DNA from: Hypoxylon rubiginosum
Lineage: Eukaryota > Ascomycota > Sordariomycetes > Xylariales > Hypoxylaceae
Reading direction: 5' to 3'
NCBI GenBank assembly: GCA_902806565.1
Contig: CADCXA010000055.1
Span: forward strand, 1,426,001-1,490,000
Length of the DNA: 64,000 nt
Position 1 is the first letter of the stretch, and each line of letters begins with the position of its first letter. The notes below the pieces were generated by a model. That model did no database searches and was not told where the DNA came from. It saw only the letters and a list, made by a program, of their open reading frames with translations. This document shows positions 12,655 through 21,815 of the stretch, piece after piece. Both the position numbers and the translations under genes were made by a program.

Positions 12655-13468
12655 CTCTGATCTATTTCTCCCTGGTCTGCGTAGCACGTCAGTAAACCCA
12701 AAAGTTTAGATTCACGGAGGTTAGTATTATTGTTTTCAGAGAAATTGAAGCTGGCTATGAATAAATTGCGAGGTATGCGTAGAAGGGCTTGACATATTGG
12801 TATTGCTCAGCCCCCATTCATAGTGTTTGGGCTCTCTGCTGGGCGTCTTTCCTACAGGGCAGCAAATGAGAAGATGCAGAGAAGGAAACGCAGGCGCTGT
12901 GGTGCTACCCAACCGCCGGCCATAGGCTTTTCTAGGTAATTACCTACCTATATACCTAGCTGTATGTGGCGCACTCTAGACACTGCAATTAAGCCACGCT
13001 GTCAATGTTGCGATGTAGTGGCATGTTTAGGTAGGTTTCAAATAACCATGGCCGGAAAGAAGACCTAGGTCAGGTCAGAGAAGGTAAACAGAGCTGTGAT
13101 AATAGTAAGTGACCACATGAAGCACATTGCGAGATAAAAACCCACCTTGCCCAAAATAAATAGCATATTGTTCAATCCTTGGATCCCAATGGTCGGTCCA
13201 ACTCGGGCTCAAAAGAGAGGTTAGCATCGTGCTTCCCAAGTCCCGATACAAAAGCTCTTGTAAACCCGATGGTATTGGGTAGATATGTAGAGATTACATG
13301 CGATGTATCCATGTAAATACCTCTCTTGTACCGAGCATGTACCTCCTGTACTCCCAACCAGATGCCAACAACAAGCTTTCATCATCCCTTATTTAAACAG
13401 AGGACAGCTTCGTGGCCAATCTTCACCAGAACCTCGCTACCTGCACAGAAAATCTGCCTAGAGAAACG
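12655..13468. other. Divergent intergenic region between the helicase gene and the P450 pseudogene
   Basis: The shared upstream region of a minus-strand and a plus-strand gene, so it should contain both promoters. It shows clustered TACCTA/TAGGTA elements at about 12931-12960 and 13030. No coding sequence is recognised. Confidence 0.5.
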
Positions 13469-15195
13469 ATGAATTCTGTTTCGTTCTTGTCGTAGCAGCA
13501 GATCGCTGTCACCGTCCTTCTCTACTGTGCAAGCGTCGTAATTTATAGATTGCTCTTTCATCCCCTCGCCAAGTTCCCCAGCTCTAAGCTATCAGCAGCA
13601 ACTCGATGGTATGAATGCTATTACGACGTCTTCCTTCCGGGCCAATACACGTGGAAAATTGCCGAGCTCCACAAACGGTATGATAAGTGTCCGCTGGGTG
13701 TTCTCTCCTCGCTTCTAGGATTTCAAGTCCAACGTGTGGCTCAGGGCCTATCATCCGAATTAGTCCGCACGAGCTCCACGTAAACGACCCCGACTTTTTC
13801 AAGGATTTGTATTGCTGGGATGGTCGTTGGAATAAATACGGCTGGGCCTTCGATGCTTTCGGTGCACCACTTTCGACCATCTGTTGCGTGGGCCACGACC
13901 TTCATAAGGAGCGGCGTGTGTCCTTGGAGCGTTACATGTCTAAAGCGAATGTGGAACGAAATCAGGACATGATACAAGACTTAATAGCTAAGCTGTGTAG
14001 CCGAATCGATGAATTCGATGGGGAAGAGAACAGTGAATCTCGGCAGCGCCCTCAGCGCCTTCGTCCGAGATGTAGCGACGCAGTGGCTCCTTGGCAAAAA
14101 TTATAACAATCTCGACAAAGAGGATTTCAACAGTAGAATGACTGCTGTATTCCAGGGCGGGGGCCATGTATGGCGCATAACTAAAAGTTTTCGCTGGTTC
14201 GGTCCGCTTATGAAGTCGATTCCGTCTTCTATCATTGAGAAGACAGGGGGACAAAGGAGCAATTGACTTCTTTAGCTTTCTCAATGTGCGTGATGACGCT
14301 GTCCTATCTCACTGTTTAGTACTTTCCGCTGACAGAAATCTGTTGTAGGATATGCTGGTCGTTACTAGAGAGACGCTGTCTATCTTTTCAGCATCAGCAG
14401 TCGACGATGAAGTCAAGGATGAGCGCTCTATCATTCAGGTCATAGTGCAGTCTAACCTGCTACCCAGTGAGAAGAATCTTATGCGCGTCTTTGACGACGT
14501 CAGCACTGTTAGTTACTGGGGCTGCCTTCGAGACAACTGCTGCCGCTATGCGTTTAATCCTGTTTTACGTGTACAGCAACCCTGCAATCCTTGATAAACT
14601 CCGCACTGAACTCGCCTCGGTGGCCTTCCGAGAGCCCGAGAGACCAGTGTTCGAGTTGGCGAGCTTGGAACAGTTGCCATATCTGACAGCTGTCATAACC
14701 GAAGGGCTGAGATTGAGCCCCGGTGTCGCAACGCGCCAGGCACGCATCGCACCCGACCGAGAGTTGGTATACAATAAGTGGCAGATACCTATCAGAACAT
14801 CAATAGGCATGACGGCACTACTGATGCATATGGACGAGAAGTTGTATCCCGATCCGGAACGCTTCGAGCCTGAGAGGTGGGTAGACTTAGAGGCTCGAAA
14901 GAAGGCAGATAAAACGTTCGCGCCGTTCTCAAGAGGGACCCGCAACTGTCTTGGGATGTAGTAAGTGTTTTACTCTGTTATGTTTTATTATGCCGTGGAA
15001 TTTTACCTCTTATTAACTTCCTTCAGTCTTGCATGGGCGGAAATGTACATGATAACCTCTACATTGGTTCATCGGTTTGATTTCAAGTTTGATGGTGCTA
15101 GCCCCGAGCAGGTGATTGCTTTTAGCGATGAGTTCATCATCGGCACCAAAGATAGGAGCGGGCTTAAGGCATTTGTTGCAAAACATAAGCCTTGA
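13469..15195 (+). pseudogene. Cytochrome P450 pseudogene (trichodiene-oxygenase-like group), five lesions
   Basis: Segments 13469-13682, 13745-14285, 14349-14960 and 15027-15195 align along a complete P450: an N-terminal membrane segment (VLLYCASVVIYRLL, then FHPLAKFP), GPIIRISPHELHV, the I-helix GAAFETTA, ExxR in ITEGLRLSP, DPERFEPERW and the haem loop FSRGTRNCLG. Such enzymes are ER-anchored monooxygenases, often in secondary metabolism. The segments sum to 1536 nt, and removing the apparent extra bases leaves 1530 nt, a normal 509-residue length. Lesions: TAG at 13493-13495 eight codons after the ATG; the first intron starts with AT at 13683 where a GT donor is expected; one extra G in the run at 14020-14023; one extra G at 14246-14250; and a tandem GTTA duplication at 14508-14515 inside the I-helix. 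The haem and ExxR motifs are still intact, suggesting recent decay. No partner biosynthetic genes are nearby. The G-run shifts alone might be assembly errors; the stop and the 4-bp duplication are harder to explain that way. Confidence 0.85.
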
Positions 15196-15398
15196 TCAGC
15201 CTGGCTGGAAGCTATCATGCCAGAGAAGTATTAGAAATGAAAAAGCTAGTACTTGTTAAAAATTTATAAATTAAAAAATCTACCCTGTAATGCCAATAGG
15301 AGGCGTACGATAAGATAAGGAACACGGATATTTCATATTCTTGCTAGGAATTCCACTATTAAACAATTCAAACGCCGCGACAACCTAAAACGATCTTC

Positions 15399-17015
15399 AT
15401 GAGCGCGACATGGTCCACGCCCAGGTTGCCGTCTTCTCTGCTGAAGGCGCATTATAACCTACACCCGAGAGCCCTGTACCTGCGACCGCACTCCCACCCC
15501 TTCCAACTTCCAACCTCACCACGGCCCCAACGATGCATATCCTCTCAATCCCCACCCGGAGGACGACCCCTCCTCACCCTCGCTATCGAGACGTCCTGCG
15601 ATGACACGTGCGTTGCGGTCCTAGAAAAAACCAGGGGAGCCGGGGGAGCAGCGCGCCTTCTCTTCAACAAGAAGATAACTTCCGACAACCGCCAATTTCG
15701 CGGCGTACACCCCACGACGGCCGTCGCGTCGCACACGCAGCACCTAGCCGAGATGGTGCGGGAGGCGACGCGCTCGCTCCCCGAAGCCCGGGATCCGCCG
15801 ACCGTCGAAGGGAAAAGAAGAAGCAGCAGCAGCAGCAGCAGCAGAAGAGATAGCTTCGACGCGGCGAGCACCACCACCGGCCGAAACGAGCGCGTACTCC
15901 GGGTCGACGGCCGGGCGCGCCGGAAACCCGACTTCGTGACGGTCACGCGGGGACCCGGTATGACGTCGAACCTGTCGACGGGCCTGAACACGGCCAAGGG
16001 GCTCGCCGTCGCGTGGGACGTGCCTCTGCTCGGCGTCCACCACATGCAGGCGCACGCGCTGACGCCGCGGCTCGTCAGCGCGCTCGGAGCCGGGAATCGC
16101 GAGAGGGTACAGCAGCAAGATCACGAGCAAGGGGTGGCAGTATCGCAGACCGCACCGGGAGAGGGAGGAGGAAGCGAAACGCCGGCCTTCCCCTTCCTCT
16201 CGCTCCTCGTCTCGGGCGGCCACTCGCTGCTCGTGCTCTCGCGGTCGCTCGGCGACCACGCCGTCCTCGCCGAGGCGCAGAACATCGCCGTCGGGGACAT
16301 GCTGGACAAGTGCGCGCGGGCGGTCGTGCCGCCCGACGAGATCGCCGCCGGCGCGGACGTCATGTACGGGCCGCTGCTCGAGCGCTTCGCCTTCCCCGGC
16401 GCGGACGCTTCACCGGATTACGACTACGAGTACGCGCCGCCGCCGACGCGCGCGGACGAGATCAAGGTGTTCGACTCGGGGCTCGGCTGGCGCCTGACGC
16501 CGCCGCTGTCCGGGACCGCGGAGATGGCGTACGAGTTCGCGGGGCTCAACGGGCAGATACTCAAGATACTGCTCGAGCGGCCGGCCATGGCGGTGCCGGA
16601 GCGGCGGCTGCTCGCGCGGCACGCCATGCGTCTAGTTTTCGAGCACCTGGCGAGCCGGCTCCTGCTCGCGCTCTCCAAGAGCGCGGACGGAGCAGCGGAT
16701 GGCGATCAGCTGCGCGACATTCGCACCGTGGTGGTAGCGGGCGGCGTCGCTAGCAACCGGTACCTGATGCATATCCTGCGTTCGGTGCTGGACGCTCGGG
16801 GCTACAGCCACATCGAGCTCGTGTGTCCTCCGCTACCCCTGTGCACGGATAACGCGGCTATGATTGCGTGGACGGGCATGGAGATGTACGAGGCCGGCTG
16901 GCGGAGCGAGTTGGATATTCTCGCCATCCGGAAGTGGCCTCTGGATCCGAATGCCGAGGGCGGCGGCATCCTGGGTGCTCCCGGGTGGAAGAATGTTACG
17001 GATGAAGGATCATGA
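15399..17015 (+). CDS. QRI7: Mitochondrial tRNA N6-adenosine threonylcarbamoyltransferase (Qri7/OSGEPL1, TsaD family)
   Basis: A single exon of 538 residues. The first 55 residues are rich in Arg, Ser, Leu and Pro with few acidic residues, as in a mitochondrial presequence. The TsaD/Kae1 fold follows: AIETSCDDTCVAVL (about 61-74), VTRGPGMTSNLSTGL, the metal-binding HHMQAHA (His214, His218), LLVSGGHSLL, a GGVASNRYL loop near 447 and CTDNAAMIAW with its conserved Asp near 482. The family transfers the threonylcarbamoyl group to A37 of ANN-decoding tRNAs; the organellar paralogue works without the KEOPS complex. The presequence and bacterial-like motifs favour Qri7 over cytosolic Kae1. A run of seven Ser and charged residues (about 138-165) forms an insertion absent from the core fold. 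The coding sequence is much GC-richer than its surroundings. It is intact and probably essential for respiration. Confidence 0.93.
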   Translation: MSATWSTPRLPSSLLKAHYNLHPRALYLRPHSHPFQLPTSPRPQRCISSQSPPGGRPLLTLAIETSCDDTCVAVLEKTRGAGGAARLLFNKKITSDNRQFRGVHPTTAVASHTQHLAEMVREATRSLPEARDPPTVEGKRRSSSSSSSRRDSFDAASTTTGRNERVLRVDGRARRKPDFVTVTRGPGMTSNLSTGLNTAKGLAVAWDVPLLGVHHMQAHALTPRLVSALGAGNRERVQQQDHEQGVAVSQTAPGEGGGSETPAFPFLSLLVSGGHSLLVLSRSLGDHAVLAEAQNIAVGDMLDKCARAVVPPDEIAAGADVMYGPLLERFAFPGADASPDYDYEYAPPPTRADEIKVFDSGLGWRLTPPLSGTAEMAYEFAGLNGQILKILLERPAMAVPERRLLARHAMRLVFEHLASRLLLALSKSADGAADGDQLRDIRTVVVAGGVASNRYLMHILRSVLDARGYSHIELVCPPLPLCTDNAAMIAWTGMEMYEAGWRSELDILAIRKWPLDPNAEGGGILGAPGWKNVTDEGS

Positions 17016-17396
17016 TACCCCAATGAAGAAGCTCGGTTATAGTCGCAAGCGAGCGAACGCTCTTATACGACTACATATTGTATGTATGGTTAAATTGCAT
17101 TGGGTAACATAGCATGGCATACACCGGAGTTTGGTTATTTAGAATAAAACACTGCTAAGCGACTCGGAGAAAAGGGAAGACATCAGTGCCTTAATTGATG
17201 GTAGTACATTTACACAGCGGGTCCTAAAGGCCCGTTGGAATTGGCCTAGCTAGGCTGCTACTGTGACAGTCTATCAAGTTTTGCTCTGCTCCGTCGTCCG
17301 CTTTCCCGAATAGCCTGCTTCTGTTCCGTGCTAAATGTTGACCGAAAACATCCGTATGTCATCTGGTATGTCATCTGCTGCTAGTAGGCCCGTAAC
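17016..17396. other. Convergent spacer between QRI7 and the proteasome gene
   Basis: About 380 bp of shared 3' flank between two converging housekeeping genes. Nothing beyond ordinary AT-richer sequence is seen. Confidence 0.5.
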
Positions 17397-18333
17397 TTAG
17401 TCTAGCGAACTGGTAACGTTGCTGAACTCGCCCTTCTCCAGCTTCGTCTTCCAGAATATCGGGTTGGTGTCGTTGAAGCCGTGCTTGACCCAGCCTTCCT
17501 CCTTGACATGATACAAGTTGATGTAACCACCCGAGTACGCGTCTCGGTGCGTAGCCGCCAGGATACTCCGGCGACCCAGCTCTAGGGCGTCCTCCTCGGT
17601 CAGGTCGTACTTGTACTCGGCGTCTAGCACACCGTACGCAAACGTCTGGCCCGAGCCGACGCAGAACAGGTTTCCGGCGAGACGAGTGCCGTCCGAGTCA
17701 ATATAGTATAGGGCGGGACCTTCTTCCTTGGTGACGCCGGCGCACATGGTGCCCATCGACAAACCCATGCCTTTGTACTGGTAGACCAGGTTGGCCAGGA
17801 TCTTGGAGGCGGCGGCGACGCTGATGCGTCGCTTGTGACGCAGTTCGTGCAGGCGGCACTGCATGCCGAGCCAGGCCAGCCAGTACTGGCAGTCGGCGGC
17901 ACCGCCGGCCATGGTGCCCAGCAGGCAGTTGTTGATCTCGATGACCTTCTTGACGGTCTGGGAGGCGATCCAGTTCCCGGCCGTCGCACGGGAGTCGGTC
18001 GCGACGATGATGCCGCCCTGGAATCGGAAGGCAAGGGTTGTCGTGCCGTGGGCGATCTTGATGGGGCAGTCCGGGTTCGAGCGGTCGTCGGTTGCTGCGC
18101 GCAGCCAGGCCGAGGGCTAGTCACCGGGTTAGCTTGCTGCTGCTTGCTTGTTTCATGGCCGTACGTAGGTAGATGTGATGATCGAATGCACTTACTTGGG
18201 CTACTGGAGGCATGGCGAATTTGAGAGACAAGCTGGGGGCCATGTCATTCTGAAGGTCTTCTTGCTGGTCCTCTACGTAGGTCTCCTTGTGGAATGATGC
18301 CGGGCGGCTGTACCGGGCCACTAGGGTGTCCAT
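17397..18333 (-). CDS. PRE2: 20S proteasome subunit beta type-5 (Pre2), chymotrypsin-like catalytic subunit
   Basis: Two exons on the minus strand, 18333-18196 and 18116-17397, joined in phase 0 across a 79-bp intron (GTAAGT...CTAG), give 285 residues. The propeptide (about residues 1-68, [14 protein letters not shown]...) ends at HG-TTTLAF, the autocatalytic cleavage site that exposes the nucleophile Thr. The family hallmarks follow: [65 protein letters not shown] and [16 protein letters not shown]. This is the 20S core subunit that cuts after hydrophobic residues; it acts in cytosol and nucleus. Length and motifs match fungal Pre2 with no lesion. A strong anchor for the window, since it is single-copy and highly conserved. 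Confidence 0.96.
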
Positions 18334-21300
18334 GGCTGAAATCTGGGGAGCGAAATGACGAGGTAGGGGGGATCCGTATGTTGAGAATAATCTTGAGAAA
18401 TTATTAGACGGAAGTTGGATTGGCGATGTGGTGTTGAGATGTGTACAAGCCGATGAAAATACAAAGGGCGACGACTGACGTTTGGCAGTGGACGTAGTAG
18501 GCAAGGCTTGAAGCTCAAGGCAGCTGGTCTCACGCGTCGTTGCTTGCTAAAGCGAGCTTGGTCCAAGCTCCCTTAGTGCATGTGTGCTTGTATGCATGTA
18601 CCCTTGGTATACTATTATGTAATCACAATATGCAACTTACGGGCCTCATCGATCAAACGTCAACGAGCTCGCAAATAATTGTTTTAGCTCTTACTTTTTA
18701 ATGTCCGCCTCCTATTCAAATCCACTCTAAATAGCTATCACCCATTCATTCAGACATAGAGGACCAAAGACATCATGAAAAGCAGCCAGGCAGCTAGCAA
18801 CGTACCTAGGCCAGCTGCGAATTACATAGAGCTTGCCTTGATATTTCCCCGAGAATATCATCCTTTCTATTACAGGGGTCTCGAGGAAAGCAGGCCATGG
18901 TCTCGGTTCAAAAGTACCTTCGAAAGCTGGAATTTGGAACCAACTACAGCTTTCGATGCCGAATGGAGAACCTTGGAAACCCAATCAAACTCCTACCGGC
19001 ATTCTCTTCGGACCCCGGAAACTCCAAGTTGTGCATCTAGCTGAGACCGGATGTAGGAATTTGTCCAATCCTCCATATATTCGATTTCCTCAAGGATCCT
19101 TCGAATTTCTAGGCAATGAAGATGTATAGTTGTCAATTAATCCTCGTACGAGGGCGCAAGCTGTTGAACCCGATGGCGTTTACTTGATAATCTTGACGTA
19201 TGGTCTTTTTAGAGGTCGTACAGCGGCTCTCTGGATCTATTCCCTCATCACACCCGGCCAATAATTTCCCTCTGTGGGATGTCTGCCTCTAGAAACCGAG
19301 CATGGAGGATGGATTATCATGGTTGGCTCCAATGAGGACTCAAATGAGAGCGCAAATTCTGGGCAAAGATATTAAAATATAGGTGAAGAATCACTTAACC
19401 AGCACCTAAATCCGTAGCTGCCGGACGGCTCCATTTAAACCCGGGTCTCGACTCGGTCCCCATAAGATTTTATCCCGTTACTCTGAAGGCGAACTTACAT
19501 AACTCGTAGGTGTAGGTTTACACGGTCCGGCTAACCCTTGATAAAGTTAAGGAGACGACCGGCCACGAGAAATTCGCGGTGCTGCCACGTGACTTGTAAT
19601 TGACATTCCGCTTCGAATTTTTAAAACTTGGAAGTTGTTGGATTTCCAAACTGAAATCCTAGCGATTTTGATACTTGAATGATGCAACATTCTGCGGCAC
19701 AGCAGCTTTTTGAGCTCTTAGCACACGTGATGAAGGATCCGATTTCAATTAGAGACAGACGCCATACCCAGCAGGTTTGGTTCTCTCCTTTAGCGGCCGT
19801 GTTGCATCGCACCGCGCGGTTAAAATCAGATTTGGTGCTGTGCCGTTCTTCAGCACAAGAACAGCGTTACCCGTTTCTGACACAGCGGCTGTATCTCCTT
19901 CTTCGGCCCTTTGATTACACATTGGCGCGCTTGCTTCAGTTGTCGCCGAGACTGGCGACAGGCCAAGGGTCTGCACGGTCTCTTCTGCGATATTCGATAC
20001 AAGCAAGCTGTCGCTGACCAGTTTCCGTCGAGGTCCTTCGAAAACCCCAGAATCTAGATTACCCCGTTCCACGTTCACGGGAATGCCTATTACAGATTGT
20101 TCAACGGGCCGTTAGATATCTCGATCAAGCAGATTACGATTCCGTCTGCCTGACCCTTGCAGCCTTGTTACACACTTTACTCACTACCTAATTCACATAT
20201 CCCGATGGGTCTTCAGCCGTGCCGCCGCAGCAATGGCTGTGCCTGCGTGCCTGCTGCGCTTGGTGGATCGCCATGGAATTTCCCGCTAGTGCACGCTTAT
20301 CAGAGTAGCAGAGTAGGAACCGATGCTTGCAATTTTGACTACCTATACCCGTATATGTTGAATAAGTATTCTCATTATGAAATCATCAACGATCCTGAGC
20401 TTGTTCCTTTTCTTCCAAGCTCACCACATCCCAAAAGAACACGGTAGAGCTTAGATGAGAGAGAGAGCATGCTCTACCGCAAACACTCTCGGGATATTCT
20501 TCCTTCAGCTGGCGGTCGGCTATCAGCTCGTGTTACGGTAGCATTGCCGACTCCTCTCTCTCCAATGAGAGGTTTGAGACAGCAGTCTGAGAATCCCCAA
20601 TTTTTGGGCTTGTCGAATCCGCAGTGCGGCTGGCAGTGAAAGGAGGGTATGGTCACTGGTTTTGTACGATACGGAATATACCATCGCCAACGTCCCCGAA
20701 CAGTCGGCAGTGGCATACTCAGGTTGGGAATCGCGAGACGAATGGCCGGTTTTAGACCTCGGTGTATCTTGACTACTGCCACAGAGCACCGCCATACCTA
20801 TGTGAGAATGTTCGGCACATGTCATCATATCGATTGTGAAGTGCCTTGCGATCTCACTTAGTCCAAGTATGTAGGCTGGTAGGCTGGTAGGTAGTGTGGC
20901 TCACAAGTGGGGTGTGTCCCTGGACTCTTCGGGGCTGAGGAGGAAGCGAGAATGCCTTACGACCCCTTGCCCTTCCATGGATAGAACGCCTCGCAGGTCT
21001 GGCGATGACAGAATGATGGACAGCGGTCCAATCAAATAGCGCAGTGTGCTTTCGAGGGGGAGCCGCAGTAGTGCGCGCGCCCTATCATCAATGTATCGAT
21101 TCCGCGAAATTTGCCTTGTCTGCTTGCCTATCTGGTGTACCGCCCATTTTGGGTCACCCTCATCTACTCCCGCTTTCTTCTCTCTGCCCCCTTCTACGCT
21201 ATCCTATCCTATCCTATCCTATCCAACTACTCCCTCGTCCACAGATTTACTAGCTTGTCGAGCGTTCTCAAAAAACGTGCGTCCCGTCATCTTCCTTGTA

Positions 21301-21815
21301 CCTTTTGCACGGCCCCCTTGCAATCCATCGGCACAGGTTTCGATCAGATTGTCCTCGATTAGAGGAGACAAGACCACGCTAGTAGTATTTCCATTTTGGC
21401 GCGCCGATTTCCGTTCTACTCCACTTCCCATAAGCGCCGCCGCAGTATGTAGACAAGGTACTGGCTTACCCCCCAGTATTACAACATCAGGAACTCTTAC
21501 CTAGCTCCTCTTCTGGTCCTCGAACGAAAGTCTTCTGATAATTAGTCGAGAATCAGATTTGTCATTCCTAATATCACATTCGCGTTGTTGTCTTTCACAC
21601 ACGATCGCGTGGAACAGTCCAAAAGAGTTGATCGTTGAAACACCTGTCGCATTCAGCTCGCGAGGCTTCAGTTTCGTCACTTCTCAATTGTCGCGCTACT
21701 CCGCGTAGGAACATGGTCTCTCCTTGACTACGTATACTGAGAACTGCACGGTTCCGGTATTACACATTTGTATAATATATACCAGCCTCGAGTCGCCTGC
21801 CCACGTATATCAACC
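18334..21815. other. 3.5-kb intergenic region upstream of the C2H2 regulator
   Basis: No gene is supported. Short open frames near 18775-19044, 19679-20078 and 20474-20861 occur, some on both strands at once, but none has a recognisable domain or spliced partners. From about 21120 to 21760 the plus strand is rich in pyrimidine tracts and includes an ATCCT tandem array (21201-21224), consistent with a long promoter/5' leader for the regulator at 21816. A small GTAGGCTG tandem lies near 20872-20891. Confidence 0.5.
21201..21224. repeat. Short ATCCT tandem repeat
   Basis: Four copies of ATCCT plus ATCC in a pyrimidine-rich leader about 600 bp upstream of the C2H2 regulator start. Confidence 0.9.

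Noticed and set aside
16013..16753. 246-codon Arg/Ala-rich frame in the QRI7 gene
   Set aside because: A shadow frame of a GC-rich conserved coding region.
19679..20078. Overlapping open frames on both strands of about 110 codons
   Set aside because: Neither strand gives a protein-like domain; both being open suggests chance.
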